Below, in pieces: positions 6,890 to 15,232 of a stretch of DNA of 64,000 nucleotides. Position numbers and translations under genes: made by a program. The stretch comes from Roseateles oligotrophus (GTDB lineage Bacteria; Pseudomonadota; Gammaproteobacteria; Burkholderiales; Burkholderiaceae_C): assembly GCF_014204525.1 (NCBI RefSeq), contig NZ_JACHLP010000002.1, positions 372,001 to 436,000 of the forward strand. Direction: 5' to 3'. The notes under the pieces are model-generated. The model was given only the letters and a program-made list of their open reading frames with translations. It was not told the DNA's origin and did no database searches. Every line of letters begins with the position of its first letter. Position 1 is the first letter of the stretch.

Positions 6890-8092
6890 ATGCCTAGCTT
6901 CCAAGCGCGTGTTTTCCACCCCGAGGGGGTGAGGCTGCTGCGCGTCGAGGCGCCGGATCGGGCCTCGGTGGCGGGCGTGCTGGGCGTGCTGCCGCAGCAT
7001 GTATTGGCCGTGGACGAGTTGGCGCCTGGCGGCCCGTCCCGGCGCATGGCCGTCATGCGCGGCGCCAAGCGCTTTCCCCTGCAGCTGTTCAGCCAGGAGT
7101 TGAGCGTCTTGCTGGACGCCGGCATCGCCCTGCTGGAGGCCCTCAACACCTTGCGCGAGAAAGAGGGCGTGGAGGCGGTGCGTGTGGCCTTGAACGGTGT
7201 GATCGCCAGCGTGGAGCAGGGCCAGCCCCTGTCCGTCGCCATGCGGGCCCAGCCCCAGGCTTTTGACGAGCTGGTCTGCGCCATCGTCGCGGCCAATGAA
7301 CGCACCGGCCAGCTCAGCAGCGCGCTGGCCCAGCACGCCAAATACCTGGCCTGGGTGGAGAGTCTGCGCGCCCGCCTGATCGCGGCCTGTGTCTACCCGC
7401 TGATGCTGCTGGCCGTGGGCGGCGGCGTCATCCTGTTTCTGCTGCTGTTTGTGCTGCCGCGTTTCGCCGGCATTCTGGACGGCCTGGGCAATGAGCTGCC
7501 CTGGGCCTCGCGGGCGCTGATCCAGTTCGGCCAGACGGCCGGTGCCCATCCATTTGCGCTGTTAGGCGGCCTCGGCCTGCTGTTGTTCGCGGGCTTTGCC
7601 CTGTGGCGGCACGAGCCCTTGCGCCAGCGCCTGCAGGCGGCCCTGTGGACCCTGCCGGGCCTGGGCCCGCGCCTGCGCGTGCTGGCCCTGGCGCGGCTGT
7701 ACCGCAGCCTGGCCATGCTCTTGGCCTCGGGCGTGCCGGTGCTGGCCAGCCTGCGCATTGTCGAGGACGTGGTGGCCGCGCCCTGGCGGCCGGCGGTGGC
7801 GGCGGCGGCCGCGCAGATCGAGAGCGGCCAGCGCCTGTCCGAAGCCCTGGAGGCCCAGGACCTGGCCACGCCCGTGGCCCGCCGCATGGTGCGGGTGGGC
7901 GAGCGCAGCGGCGAGCTGCCGGCCATGCTGGAGCGCGCCGCGGCCTTTCACGACGAAGAGGCGGCGCGTCTGACCGAGCTGCTGACGCGCGCCATCAACC
8001 CGGCCCTGATGCTGATCATGGGCGTGCTGATCGGCGGCATCATCGTGCTGATGTACCTGCCGATTTTTCAGCTGGTGGAGCAGGTGCAATGA
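6890..8092 (+). CDS. GspF/PilC-like inner-membrane platform protein of secretion system X
   Basis: 400 residues from the ATG at 6890 (MPSFQARVFHPEG), a typical GspF opening; a GTG at 6854 overlapping the previous stop would add 12 residues. It contains the duplicated T2SSF domain: the first copy around LQLFSQELSVLLDAGIALLEAL and the second around LARLYRSLAMLLASGVPVLASL, each followed by a glycine/proline-rich helix pair, with membrane helices near LMLLAVGGGVILFLLLFVLPRF, FALLGGLGLLLFAGFALW and, at the C-terminus, LMLIMGVLIGGIIVLMYLPIF. GspF couples the cytoplasmic ATPase to pseudopilus assembly. Its stop overlaps the ATG of the ATPase gene (ATGA). Confidence 0.92.
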   Translation: MPSFQARVFHPEGVRLLRVEAPDRASVAGVLGVLPQHVLAVDELAPGGPSRRMAVMRGAKRFPLQLFSQELSVLLDAGIALLEALNTLREKEGVEAVRVALNGVIASVEQGQPLSVAMRAQPQAFDELVCAIVAANERTGQLSSALAQHAKYLAWVESLRARLIAACVYPLMLLAVGGGVILFLLLFVLPRFAGILDGLGNELPWASRALIQFGQTAGAHPFALLGGLGLLLFAGFALWRHEPLRQRLQAALWTLPGLGPRLRVLALARLYRSLAMLLASGVPVLASLRIVEDVVAAPWRPAVAAAAAQIESGQRLSEALEAQDLATPVARRMVRVGERSGELPAMLERAAAFHDEEAARLTELLTRAINPALMLIMGVLIGGIIVLMYLPIFQLVEQVQ

Positions 8093-9621
8093 GTGAAAAA
8101 ACTTCCTTGCAGGACTGGCTGCCTAACGACCAGGCCCCCTGGCATCTGGACTTCGAAGCCTGGCCGCAGGCCCAGGCCCAGCGCTGGCGCGCGGTGCTGG
8201 CCGTGTCCGGCAGCGGCCGCAAGATGTTGCTGGGCGAGCGCGAGCCCGACGCCATGCTTTTGCAAAGCGTGGAAGCGCGCCTGCAGTCCCCCGTGCGCTG
8301 GTTGCGCTGCGACGCGGCGGCGGTGACGCATTGGCTGGGCGCGGGCGAGGCGGACTTCCGCGCGCTCTCCGATGTGGAAGAAGCGGTGGTGGAGGCCGAC
8401 AGCGGCGGCGAGGCGCTGGAGCTCTCGGCCCTGGCCATGTCCGAGCAGGCCAGCCCGGTCGTGCGCCTGCTCAATGCCACGCTGTACGACGCGCTGCAGG
8501 ACGGCGCCAGCGATGTGCACATCGAATGCACGCTGCGCGGGGCGGTGATCCGCTTCCGCGTCGACGGGGTGATGTCCATGGTGCGCACGGTGGAGGGCGC
8601 TTCGGTGGCCGAGCAGCTGGTGTCGCGGTTGAAGGTGATGTCCGAGCTGGACATCGGCGAGCGCCGCCTGCCGCAGGACGGCCGCTTCAAGCTCAAGGTG
8701 CAGGGCCGGGAAGTGGATTTCCGCCTGTCCATCATGCCTAGCGTGTTCGGCGAAGACGCCGTCGTGCGCGTGCTGGACCGCGCCCGCATCGAGCAGGCGG
8801 GCGGCTCGCTAACGCTGGATGCCCTCGGCTTCCAGATGGATGAGCGCGCCGCCATCCGCGCCCAGGCGCGCCAGCCCCACGGCATGCTGCTGGTGACCGG
8901 CCCGACCGGCAGCGGCAAGACCACCACGCTCTACGCCACGCTGGCCGAGATCCACACCGGCAGCGACAAAATCATCACCATCGAAGACCCGGTGGAATAC
9001 CAGCTGGCCGGCGTGGTGCAGATCCCGGTCAACGAGAAAAAAGGCCTGACCTTCTCGCGCGGCCTGCGCTCCATCCTGCGTCACGACCCCGACCGGGTGA
9101 TGGTGGGCGAGATCCGCGACCCCGAGACGGCGCAGATCGCCGTGCAGGCGGCGCTGACCGGCCATCTGGTCTTCTCTACCGTGCACGCCAACAACGCCTT
9201 CGACGTGATCGGCCGCTTCATGCATATGGGCCTGGACCTGTACAACGTGGTCTCGGCCCTGAATGCCGTGCTGGCTCAGCGTTTGGTCCGACTGACTTGC
9301 AAGCATTGCGCCCGACCCGATCTGCCCGATGCCGTCACCCTTGCACGTTATGGATTGAAGGCGGGTGAGCAGCAATTCCTGCGCGGCGAGGGCTGCGGCC
9401 ATTGCCGCGGCACCGGCTACAAGGGCCGCCGCGCCGTGGCCGAGCTGCTCAAGCTGGACGACGGCCTGCGCGACCTGATCGCCGCCCGCGCGCCGATGTC
9501 GCAGATCAAGGAGGCCGCCCGCGCGCGCGGCATGAAGCCGCTGCGCGTGATGGCGCTGCAGGCGGTCTGCCGGGGTGAAACCACCTTCGAGGAACTGGAG
9601 AGGGTCACCCTCGATGAGTAG
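8089..9621 (+). CDS. GspE/PilB-like assembly ATPase of secretion system X
   Basis: 510 residues. Hexameric ATPases of this family power pseudopilus extension from the cytoplasmic face. Visible blocks: an N-terminal N1E-like region (1-120), then GASDVHIE, the Walker A GPTGSGKTTTLYATL, the Asp box ITIEDPVEYQ, Walker B SILRHDPDRVMVGEIRD, the His box TGHLVFSTVHAN, and a tetracysteine zinc site (CKHC about 405, CGHC about 434) as in GspE and PilB. All catalytic elements are intact. The start ATG overlaps the gspF-like stop by four bases and the stop overlaps the next start by eight, so translation is coupled. Confidence 0.95.
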   Translation: MSEKTSLQDWLPNDQAPWHLDFEAWPQAQAQRWRAVLAVSGSGRKMLLGEREPDAMLLQSVEARLQSPVRWLRCDAAAVTHWLGAGEADFRALSDVEEAVVEADSGGEALELSALAMSEQASPVVRLLNATLYDALQDGASDVHIECTLRGAVIRFRVDGVMSMVRTVEGASVAEQLVSRLKVMSELDIGERRLPQDGRFKLKVQGREVDFRLSIMPSVFGEDAVVRVLDRARIEQAGGSLTLDALGFQMDERAAIRAQARQPHGMLLVTGPTGSGKTTTLYATLAEIHTGSDKIITIEDPVEYQLAGVVQIPVNEKKGLTFSRGLRSILRHDPDRVMVGEIRDPETAQIAVQAALTGHLVFSTVHANNAFDVIGRFMHMGLDLYNVVSALNAVLAQRLVRLTCKHCARPDLPDAVTLARYGLKAGEQQFLRGEGCGHCRGTGYKGRRAVAELLKLDDGLRDLIAARAPMSQIKEAARARGMKPLRVMALQAVCRGETTFEELERVTLDE

Positions 9622-11035
9622 TCACAAGCCGCTGATGTTTTCTCCCCTGGCCGGGGCGGCCGCGCCCGCGGCGGGCTGGCGGGCCAGGGCGCGTGCGCGC
9701 CTGCAGCGCCAGGCCAGCCGGCTCTTCCTGACGGCCGAGGGCTTGCGGGAGCTGGACGGCGACGGCCTGCAACACGCGGCCGCCGACTGGGCCTCGGCCC
9801 GCGCCGGCCAGGCGCTGGAGCTGATCGTCTCGGCCCGCCTGCTGCATGAGCTGATCTGCGAGCCCGGCCTGCCCCTGGGCGAGGAAGAAGAGCTGCAAGC
9901 CTATGGCCACCAGCAGTTTGCGCATTACTTCGGCGCAGCGGCGCGCAACTGGCCGTTGGCCAGCTGGCGGGCCGACAAGGCCGGCCTGGGCCTGAGCGCC
10001 CTGCATGGCCTGGACTGGGCCGGGCTGCAATACCTGTTCGAGCAACAAGCCCTGCTGCCGCGCCGTGTGCGGCCGGCCTGGGCGCCGCTGCTGCACCAGC
10101 TGCTGCAGGACGAGCCCGAGTGGGCGCGCGCGCCGCGCGCCGGCCTGGCCTGGGTGGAGGGGCAGGTCTTGACCTGGCTGCAGCTGGAGCAGGGGCGCTT
10201 GCAAGGCTTGCGCCAGCTGCGCCTGGCGGCGGCCACGCGCCCGGCCCTGCTGGAGGCCTTGGGCGAATTGAAGGCCGAGCTGCAAGTCCCGCTGCTGGTG
10301 CAGGGCTTTGGCCTGGACGCCGCGGGCGCGGCCCTGCCGGCGGCCGCTGCCTCGCTGCGTTTTCTTTCCGATTTGAGCGGCGTGGCGCCGCAGGGCGACT
10401 GGTTTGCAAGCAAGGCCCAGCCCCAGCCCGGCTGGCCGGACCCCGATTTCCTGGGCCCGCGCCAGCGCCGCTGGCCGCTGGCCTGGCCCTTGGCCCTGAG
10501 CGCGGCCCTGGTGCTGGGCACGGCGGTCTGGGGCCTACAGGACAGCCGCCAGAACCTGGACCTGGCCCAGCAGCAAGCCCAGCGCCTCACCGCCGAGGTG
10601 CAGCGCCTGGGCGGCAGCAAGCCGTCGGCTCGCAAGACGGAGGTGGCGGCGGTGGCCAAGCGCGGCGAGCTGGACGCCTTGCGCGGCGCGCAGGAGGCGC
10701 AAAAGCTGTTGCAGCAAGCCTGGGAGCCGCTGCTGAGCAATATCGAACAAGCCGGCCTGGGCGAGGCGGCCAAGCCCGAGCCGGGCGGCATCAGCTGGCT
10801 GAGCCTGGACTACTCGGCCGCCCGTGGCGAGCTGCGCCTCGAAGGCCTGGCCAGCGACAAGCTGCTGGCCTTGCAGCTGGCCGACCGCCTGGGCCATGCG
10901 CCGGGTTGGCGGCAAGTGATGTTGAGCCGCTTCCAGACGGCCGAGCAAGGCCTGAGTGGCCAGCGCTTCGAGCTGACGGCGCGGCTGCGGCCCGAGCTCT
11001 TGCAGCCGGACCTGCCGGGCAAGGACAAACCATGA
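9614..11035 (+). CDS. GspL/PilN-like bitopic assembly protein of secretion system X
   Basis: 473 residues. A cytoplasmic domain of about 295 residues rich in Leu, Ala and Gln is followed by one membrane helix (WPLAWPLALSAALVLGTAVWGL). A periplasmic coiled coil (LAQQQAQRLTAEVQRL) and a small ferredoxin-like domain come next (GISWLSLDYSAARGELRLEGLA...). The arrangement equals GspL (cytoplasmic actin-like domain plus periplasmic domain) or a PilM-PilN fusion, but the cytoplasmic part has no clear actin ATP motifs, so sequence support is weak and the role comes from position between the ATPase and the PilO-like gene. I recall this slot being annotated only as a conserved hypothetical in secretion system X. 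Confidence 0.72.
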   Translation: MSSHKPLMFSPLAGAAAPAAGWRARARARLQRQASRLFLTAEGLRELDGDGLQHAAADWASARAGQALELIVSARLLHELICEPGLPLGEEEELQAYGHQQFAHYFGAAARNWPLASWRADKAGLGLSALHGLDWAGLQYLFEQQALLPRRVRPAWAPLLHQLLQDEPEWARAPRAGLAWVEGQVLTWLQLEQGRLQGLRQLRLAAATRPALLEALGELKAELQVPLLVQGFGLDAAGAALPAAAASLRFLSDLSGVAPQGDWFASKAQPQPGWPDPDFLGPRQRRWPLAWPLALSAALVLGTAVWGLQDSRQNLDLAQQQAQRLTAEVQRLGGSKPSARKTEVAAVAKRGELDALRGAQEAQKLLQQAWEPLLSNIEQAGLGEAAKPEPGGISWLSLDYSAARGELRLEGLASDKLLALQLADRLGHAPGWRQVMLSRFQTAEQGLSGQRFELTARLRPELLQPDLPGKDKP

Positions 11036-11619
11036 AGATCTCGACGCTTACCCTGCCGCGCCTCGATGCCGCCGCCCTGCGCCGCGGCGCGCGGGCTCTG
11101 GGCTGGCCCGGCCTGATCGGCCTGCTGGCCTTGTTGCTGGCGGCGGCCCTGTGCCTGGTGGCGGCGCGCTGGGACGGTCAGGCGGCGCAGTACCAGGCGC
11201 AGACGGAGCGCCTGCGCCAGGAGCTGCGCCTCAAGCGTGCCGCCGGCCTGCAGCAAGCGCAGGCCCCGGCCACCCAGGCCCAGTGGTGGCAGGCCCTGCC
11301 CGCCGCCACCGAGCGCCAGCAGCGCCTGGCCGATCTGCTGGAGATGGGCTTGCGTCTGGGCCTGGTCAGCGCCCGCAGCGAGCACCGCCTGAGCGTGGAC
11401 GCGGCCGCCGGCCTGGAGCGCCTGCGGGTCAGCATGCCGGTCAGCGGCGGCTATGCCCAGCTGCGGCAATTCATCGCCGCCGCCCTGCAGCACGACGCGG
11501 CCCTGAGCCTGGACGGCCTCAAGCTGCGCCGGGCCTCGCCGCAAGCGGCCGAGCTGGAGGCGGAGCTGCAGTGGTCCTTGCACAGCCGTGTCGAGCCCGC
11601 GTCGGAGGCCAGGCCATGA
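11032..11619 (+). CDS. PilO/GspM-like membrane protein of secretion system X
   Basis: 195 residues: short cytoplasmic N-terminus, one membrane helix (LIGLLALLLAAALCLVAARW), a coiled coil (YQAQTERLRQELRLKR) and a C-terminal alpha/beta domain containing LRVSMPVSGGYAQLRQFIAAAL and LSLDGLKLRRASP. This matches PilO/GspM: a bitopic protein whose periplasmic ferredoxin-like domain pairs with the PilN/GspL partner encoded just upstream (ATGA overlap). It would form the inner-membrane alignment complex under the secretin. Confidence 0.75.
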   Translation: MKISTLTLPRLDAAALRRGARALGWPGLIGLLALLLAAALCLVAARWDGQAAQYQAQTERLRQELRLKRAAGLQQAQAPATQAQWWQALPAATERQQRLADLLEMGLRLGLVSARSEHRLSVDAAAGLERLRVSMPVSGGYAQLRQFIAAALQHDAALSLDGLKLRRASPQAAELEAELQWSLHSRVEPASEARP

Positions 11620-12173
11620 GCCGGCCCGCCAGCCGCCGCCGCTCGCTGGGCTTGCTCACGGCCCTGGCCCTGACCCTGCTGGCCACCTGGTGGGCCGCAA
11701 GCAGCGAGGACCAGGAAGACCTCGCCCGGCCTAGCGCCGCGGCTCAGCGCAGTGCCGCGCCCCCGCCTGCCGCCCGGCGCGACCGCCCGGCCGAGGCCAA
11801 AGCGCGGGAGGCCGAGGCCGCAGCGCCGAGCTGGGCGCCGGTGCAGCGCCAGGCTTGGGCGGAGGTGCCGGAGCGCCAGTTTGCCGCCTGGGCACCGCCC
11901 CCACCACCGCCGCCGCCCAAGATCGTGGCGGCACCCAGCACGCCACCGCCGCCGATGGCGCCGCCCTTTCCCTACCAGCTGATCGGTCGCCTGGTCGAAG
12001 GCAGCAAGGCGCAGGGCCTGCTGGCCGGCCCCAACCGCAGCCTGGCCGTGCAGGTCGGCGATGTGGTGGACGGCCAGTGGCGCGTCGACCAGATTCATGA
12101 GCGCGGCCTCAATCTCACCTGGCTGCCGGCCCAGCTCCCCCAAATCATTGCCTTCCGCCCCACATCGCCATGA
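11616..12173 (+). CDS. PilP/GspC-like periplasmic linker protein of secretion system X
   Basis: 185 residues. An N-terminal membrane anchor (LGLLTALALTLLATWWA) is followed by a long Ala/Pro-rich linker containing an eight-proline run, then a compact beta domain: FPYQLIGRLVEGSKAQGLLA, LAVQVGDVVDGQWRVDQI, GLNLTWLPAQ. The homology-region beta sandwich of PilP and GspC has this shape and contacts the secretin N domains. Gene order (just before the secretin, ATGA overlaps on both sides) supports that role. Some automated annotations misname this family as a translation initiation factor, probably because of the Pro/Ala-rich linker. Confidence 0.7.
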   Translation: MSRPASRRRSLGLLTALALTLLATWWAASSEDQEDLARPSAAAQRSAAPPPAARRDRPAEAKAREAEAAAPSWAPVQRQAWAEVPERQFAAWAPPPPPPPPKIVAAPSTPPPPMAPPFPYQLIGRLVEGSKAQGLLAGPNRSLAVQVGDVVDGQWRVDQIHERGLNLTWLPAQLPQIIAFRPTSP

Positions 12174-14344
12174 AGACGAATTACTTTCTCAGGTCGGCAG
12201 CTGCCCTGGCCCTGGCGGCCTTGCTGGCCGCCTGCGCCAACCCGGCCCTGCGCCAGGCGGAGGAGCTCAGCCGCGCCAACCAGATGCCGCAGGCCTATGC
12301 GGTGCTGGGCGAGGCCTTGAAGCAAGCGCCGCAAGACCATGCCTTGCGCGCGGCCCAGCTGCGCCTGCAGAACCAGCTGGTCTCGCGCCTGCTGATCCAG
12401 ATCGAGGGCCTGCGCGCCGGCGGCCGCTGGGAGGAGATGGGGGAGGCCATGCAGCAGCTGCGGGAGCTGGACCCCAAGCACCCGCGCCTGGCCTGGTTCG
12501 AGGCCGAGCTGAAGCGTGGCCCGCGCCAGGAGCTCAAGCTGCAGGCCGCGCGCGCGGCCCTGCGCGAGGGCAAGTTGGAGCGCGCCGAGGCCCTGGGGCG
12601 CGAGATCCTGGTGGAGTCGCCCCAGCATGTGGGCGCCCGCCTGCTCTTGAGCCAGGCCGCCCAGGCGCGGCCGCTGGAGGCGCAGAGCACGGAGATGGGG
12701 CCGGCCTTCCAGAAGCCGGTGACGCTGGAGTTCCGCGACGCGCCGCTGCGCCAGGTGTTTGAAGCCCTGGCGCGCAGCAGCAATATCAATTTCGTGTTCG
12801 ACAAAGATGTGCGTGCCGACGCCCGCGTCACCATCTTCCTGCGCAATGTCAGCCTGGACGAGGCCATGCGGGTGCTGCTGTCCACCCAGGCGCTGGACCG
12901 CAAGATGCTCAACGACAGCTCGGTGCTGATCTTCCCCAACACCGCCGGCAAGCAGCGCGAGCATCAGGAGCTGATCACCCGCACGCTCTACCTCACTAAC
13001 GCCGATGTCAAGCAGGTGCAGGCCATGGTGCGCACCATCGCCAAGGTGCGCGACATCCATATCGACGAGCGCCTCAATCTGATGGTGGTGCGCGACACGC
13101 CCGAGGTGATGCGCCTGGTGGAAAAGCTGATCGCCTCGGTCGACCTGCCCGAGCCCGAGGTGATGCTGGAGGTGGAGGTGCTGGAGATGAGCACCGACCG
13201 CGCCGATGCCCTGGGCCTGAAGTGGCCCGACACGGTGCAGTACGGCCTGACCGGCGTCACCGGCCAGGTCGAGCTGGGGCGGCGCAACGAGTTCCGCGCC
13301 AGCATCGCCAACCCGGCCGTGGTGGCCACGCTGCGCGGCAGCGCGGGCGATGTCAACATCCTCGCCAACCCCAAGATCCGGGTGCGCAACCACGAGAAGG
13401 CCAAGGTCCATATCGGCGAGAAGCTGCCGGTCTTCACCACCACCTCGTCCATCAATATCGGCGTGGCCTCCTCGGTGAGCTATCTGGACGTGGGGCTGAA
13501 GCTGGACGTGGAGCCCACCATCCAGCTGGACAACGACGTCAGTATCAAGGTGGGGCTGGAGGTCAGCAATCTGATCAGCGAGGTGCTGGGCCCCTCGGAC
13601 TCCAAGGCCTACCGCATCGGCACCCGTGTCACTTCGACCACCTTGCGCCTCAACGACGGCGAGACCCAGGTGCTGGCCGGTCTGATCAATGACGAGGACA
13701 GGCGCACCGCCACCGGCATCCCCGGCCTCTCGGCCATGCCCGTGGTCGGCCGCCTGTTCGGGGTCACGCAGGACAACCGAACCAAGACCGAGATCGTGCT
13801 GCTGATCACGCCGCGCATCGTGCGCAATCTGGCCCTGCCGGATGCCGCCTACACCCGCCTGGCCAGCGGCACCGACGCCTCGCCCGGCGCCTTCAGCAGC
13901 CTGCTGCGGCCCAAGGCCCAGGTGGGTGTGGGCCCCGCCGGCGGCGCGGGCGCGAACGCCGCGGGCTTCAGCGTCACGCCGCCGCCCGCGGAGGGGGCTG
14001 GCGCTGGCGAGGCCGTGCTGCGTTTCGAGGTCACGCCTCAGGTGGGCCCGGGCGGCACGGTGTCGGTGACGCTGAAGAACGAGAGCGGTGCCCATCTGCG
14101 GGCGGAGCTCGAGTTCGACCCCGCCAAATTTGCGCCGACCCAGGGCGGCGGCCAGCCGGGCCGGGTGCCGGTGGAGCTGGCGCCGCGCGGCGACAAGGTT
14201 GTCATCCTGCGGGCCCTGCCCGCTGCCAATGGCCAGGCGCTGAATATCGCCGTGGGCAGCATCAGCGCCACCGGTGCGGCGGGTGAGAACGTGTCCGTGC
14301 GCCTGGAGGGCACAGGCTTGCTGACGGTGGATGCGCCCCGTTGA
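12170..14344 (+). CDS. GspD-like secretin lipoprotein with TPR-like N-terminus and cohesin-like C-terminus
   Basis: 724 residues. The signal peptide ends in a lipobox (ALLAAC), so the outer-membrane pore is probably lipid-anchored. Residues about 25-170 are helical repeats of TPR character (AYAVLGEALKQAPQDHALRAA). The N0/STN-type domain (VTLEFRDAPLRQVFEALARSSNINFVFDKDV) and an N1-type domain (RTLYLTNADVKQVQAMV) come next. The secretin core, about 330-560, includes ILANPKIRVRNHEKAKVHIGEKLP, LDVEPTIQLD and TQVLAGLINDEDRRT. The last 130 residues (VLRFEVTPQVGPGGTVSVTLKN...) read like a cohesin-type beta sandwich, not a normal T2SS S-domain. Secretins of the MshL or mycobacterial-like TPR type share part of this design. 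Coupled by overlaps to both neighbours. Confidence 0.9.
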   Translation: MKTNYFLRSAAALALAALLAACANPALRQAEELSRANQMPQAYAVLGEALKQAPQDHALRAAQLRLQNQLVSRLLIQIEGLRAGGRWEEMGEAMQQLRELDPKHPRLAWFEAELKRGPRQELKLQAARAALREGKLERAEALGREILVESPQHVGARLLLSQAAQARPLEAQSTEMGPAFQKPVTLEFRDAPLRQVFEALARSSNINFVFDKDVRADARVTIFLRNVSLDEAMRVLLSTQALDRKMLNDSSVLIFPNTAGKQREHQELITRTLYLTNADVKQVQAMVRTIAKVRDIHIDERLNLMVVRDTPEVMRLVEKLIASVDLPEPEVMLEVEVLEMSTDRADALGLKWPDTVQYGLTGVTGQVELGRRNEFRASIANPAVVATLRGSAGDVNILANPKIRVRNHEKAKVHIGEKLPVFTTTSSINIGVASSVSYLDVGLKLDVEPTIQLDNDVSIKVGLEVSNLISEVLGPSDSKAYRIGTRVTSTTLRLNDGETQVLAGLINDEDRRTATGIPGLSAMPVVGRLFGVTQDNRTKTEIVLLITPRIVRNLALPDAAYTRLASGTDASPGAFSSLLRPKAQVGVGPAGGAGANAAGFSVTPPPAEGAGAGEAVLRFEVTPQVGPGGTVSVTLKNESGAHLRAELEFDPAKFAPTQGGGQPGRVPVELAPRGDKVVILRALPAANGQALNIAVGSISATGAAGENVSVRLEGTGLLTVDAPR

Positions 14345-14349
14345 ACATC

Positions 14350-14817
14350 ATGCGCGAGCGCGGCTTCACCCTGATCGAGATGCTGGTGGTGCTGGCCATC
14401 ATGGCCATGCTGGGCACGGCCGCCCGCCCCTTGCTGGAGCTGACGGTGCAGCGCACGCATGAATACGAGCTGCGTGCCGGCCTGCGCAGCCTGCGCGGCG
14501 CCCTGGATGCCTATAAAAAAGCGGCCGAGGCCGGGCAGATCAAGCTCAGCCCCGAGGACAGCGGCTACCCGCCCGATCTGCGGGCCCTGGTGGACGGCGT
14601 GCCGGATCTGAAATCGGCCGGGGCGCGCAAGATCTACTTTCTGCGCCGCCTGCCGCGCGACCCCTTTGCCGACGCCAGCCTGCCCGCCGCCGAGACCTGG
14701 GGCTTGCGCGCGGCCGACAGCCCGCCGGAGGAGCCGCGCGCCGGCCGCGATGTCTTCGATGTGTTCTCGCGCTCCGAGCGCCGCGCGCTGGACGGCACGC
14801 GCTACAAGGATTGGTGA
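14350..14817 (+). CDS. Pseudopilin (GspG-like 2) of secretion system X
   Basis: 155 residues starting MRERG, with prepilin cleavage before FTLIEMLVVLAIMAML; the conserved Glu at +5 is present. The helix continues into a polar segment (YELRAGLRSLRGALDAYKKAAEAG) and a short C-terminal domain with GYPPDLRALVDGV, KIYFLRRLPRDPF and DVFDVFSRSERRALDGTRYKDW, a pattern shared with the next gene. The ATG at 14350 is preferred because it gives a normal five-residue leader; a TTG at 14341 overlapping the secretin stop is possible. Probably a minor or alternative pseudopilus subunit. Confidence 0.85.
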   Translation: MRERGFTLIEMLVVLAIMAMLGTAARPLLELTVQRTHEYELRAGLRSLRGALDAYKKAAEAGQIKLSPEDSGYPPDLRALVDGVPDLKSAGARKIYFLRRLPRDPFADASLPAAETWGLRAADSPPEEPRAGRDVFDVFSRSERRALDGTRYKDW

Positions 14818-14825
14818 GGCAGGCC

Positions 14826-15230
14826 ATGGCTGACAAGCAATGCAAGCGCGGGGGGCGGGATCGGGGCTTCACCCTGATCGAGCTGATCGTGGTAATGGCC
14901 ATCGTGGCCCTGCTGACCTCCATCGTGGCACCGCGTTATTTCAACAGCCTGGCCAAATCGCGCGAGACGGCGCTGCGCAGCTCGCTTGCCGTCATGCGCG
15001 ACGCCATCGACCAGTTCGCCGCCGACAAGGGCCGCTACCCCGAATCGCTGGAAGAGCTGGCCACGGCTCGCTATATCCGCGAGATCCCCGAGGACCCGCT
15101 GACCGGTAGCCGCGAGGCCTGGGTCACGCTGACGCCGCCCCCCGATGCGCAGGCCACGGGCCAGGTCTTCGATGTGCGCAGCGGCGCGGCCGGGCGGGCC
15201 AGCGATGGCCGCTTGTTTGCGGACTGGTGA
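14826..15230 (+). CDS. Pseudopilin (PulG-like) of secretion system X
   Basis: 134 residues. The ATG at 14826 is preceded by TGAGGC, and the leader ends RDRG before FTLIELIVVMAIVALL, with the required +5 Glu. The remaining domain (DAIDQFAADKGRYPESLEELATARYIREIPEDPLTG, DVRSGAAGRASDGRLFADW) has the GspG-like order but no calcium-loop residues that I can identify. It sits between two other pseudopilin genes with nearly no spacing, and its stop overlaps a possible GTG start of the next gene. Four pseudopilin-type proteins in one operon fits a composite pseudopilus. Confidence 0.87.
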   Translation: MADKQCKRGGRDRGFTLIELIVVMAIVALLTSIVAPRYFNSLAKSRETALRSSLAVMRDAIDQFAADKGRYPESLEELATARYIREIPEDPLTGSREAWVTLTPPPDAQATGQVFDVRSGAAGRASDGRLFADW

Positions 15231-15232
15231 GC

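Noticed and set aside
8040-8927. 295-codon minus-strand frame opposite the GspE-like gene
   Set aside because: Antisense to a complete ATPase with all catalytic motifs; Ser/Arg/Ala-rich shadow without a domain.
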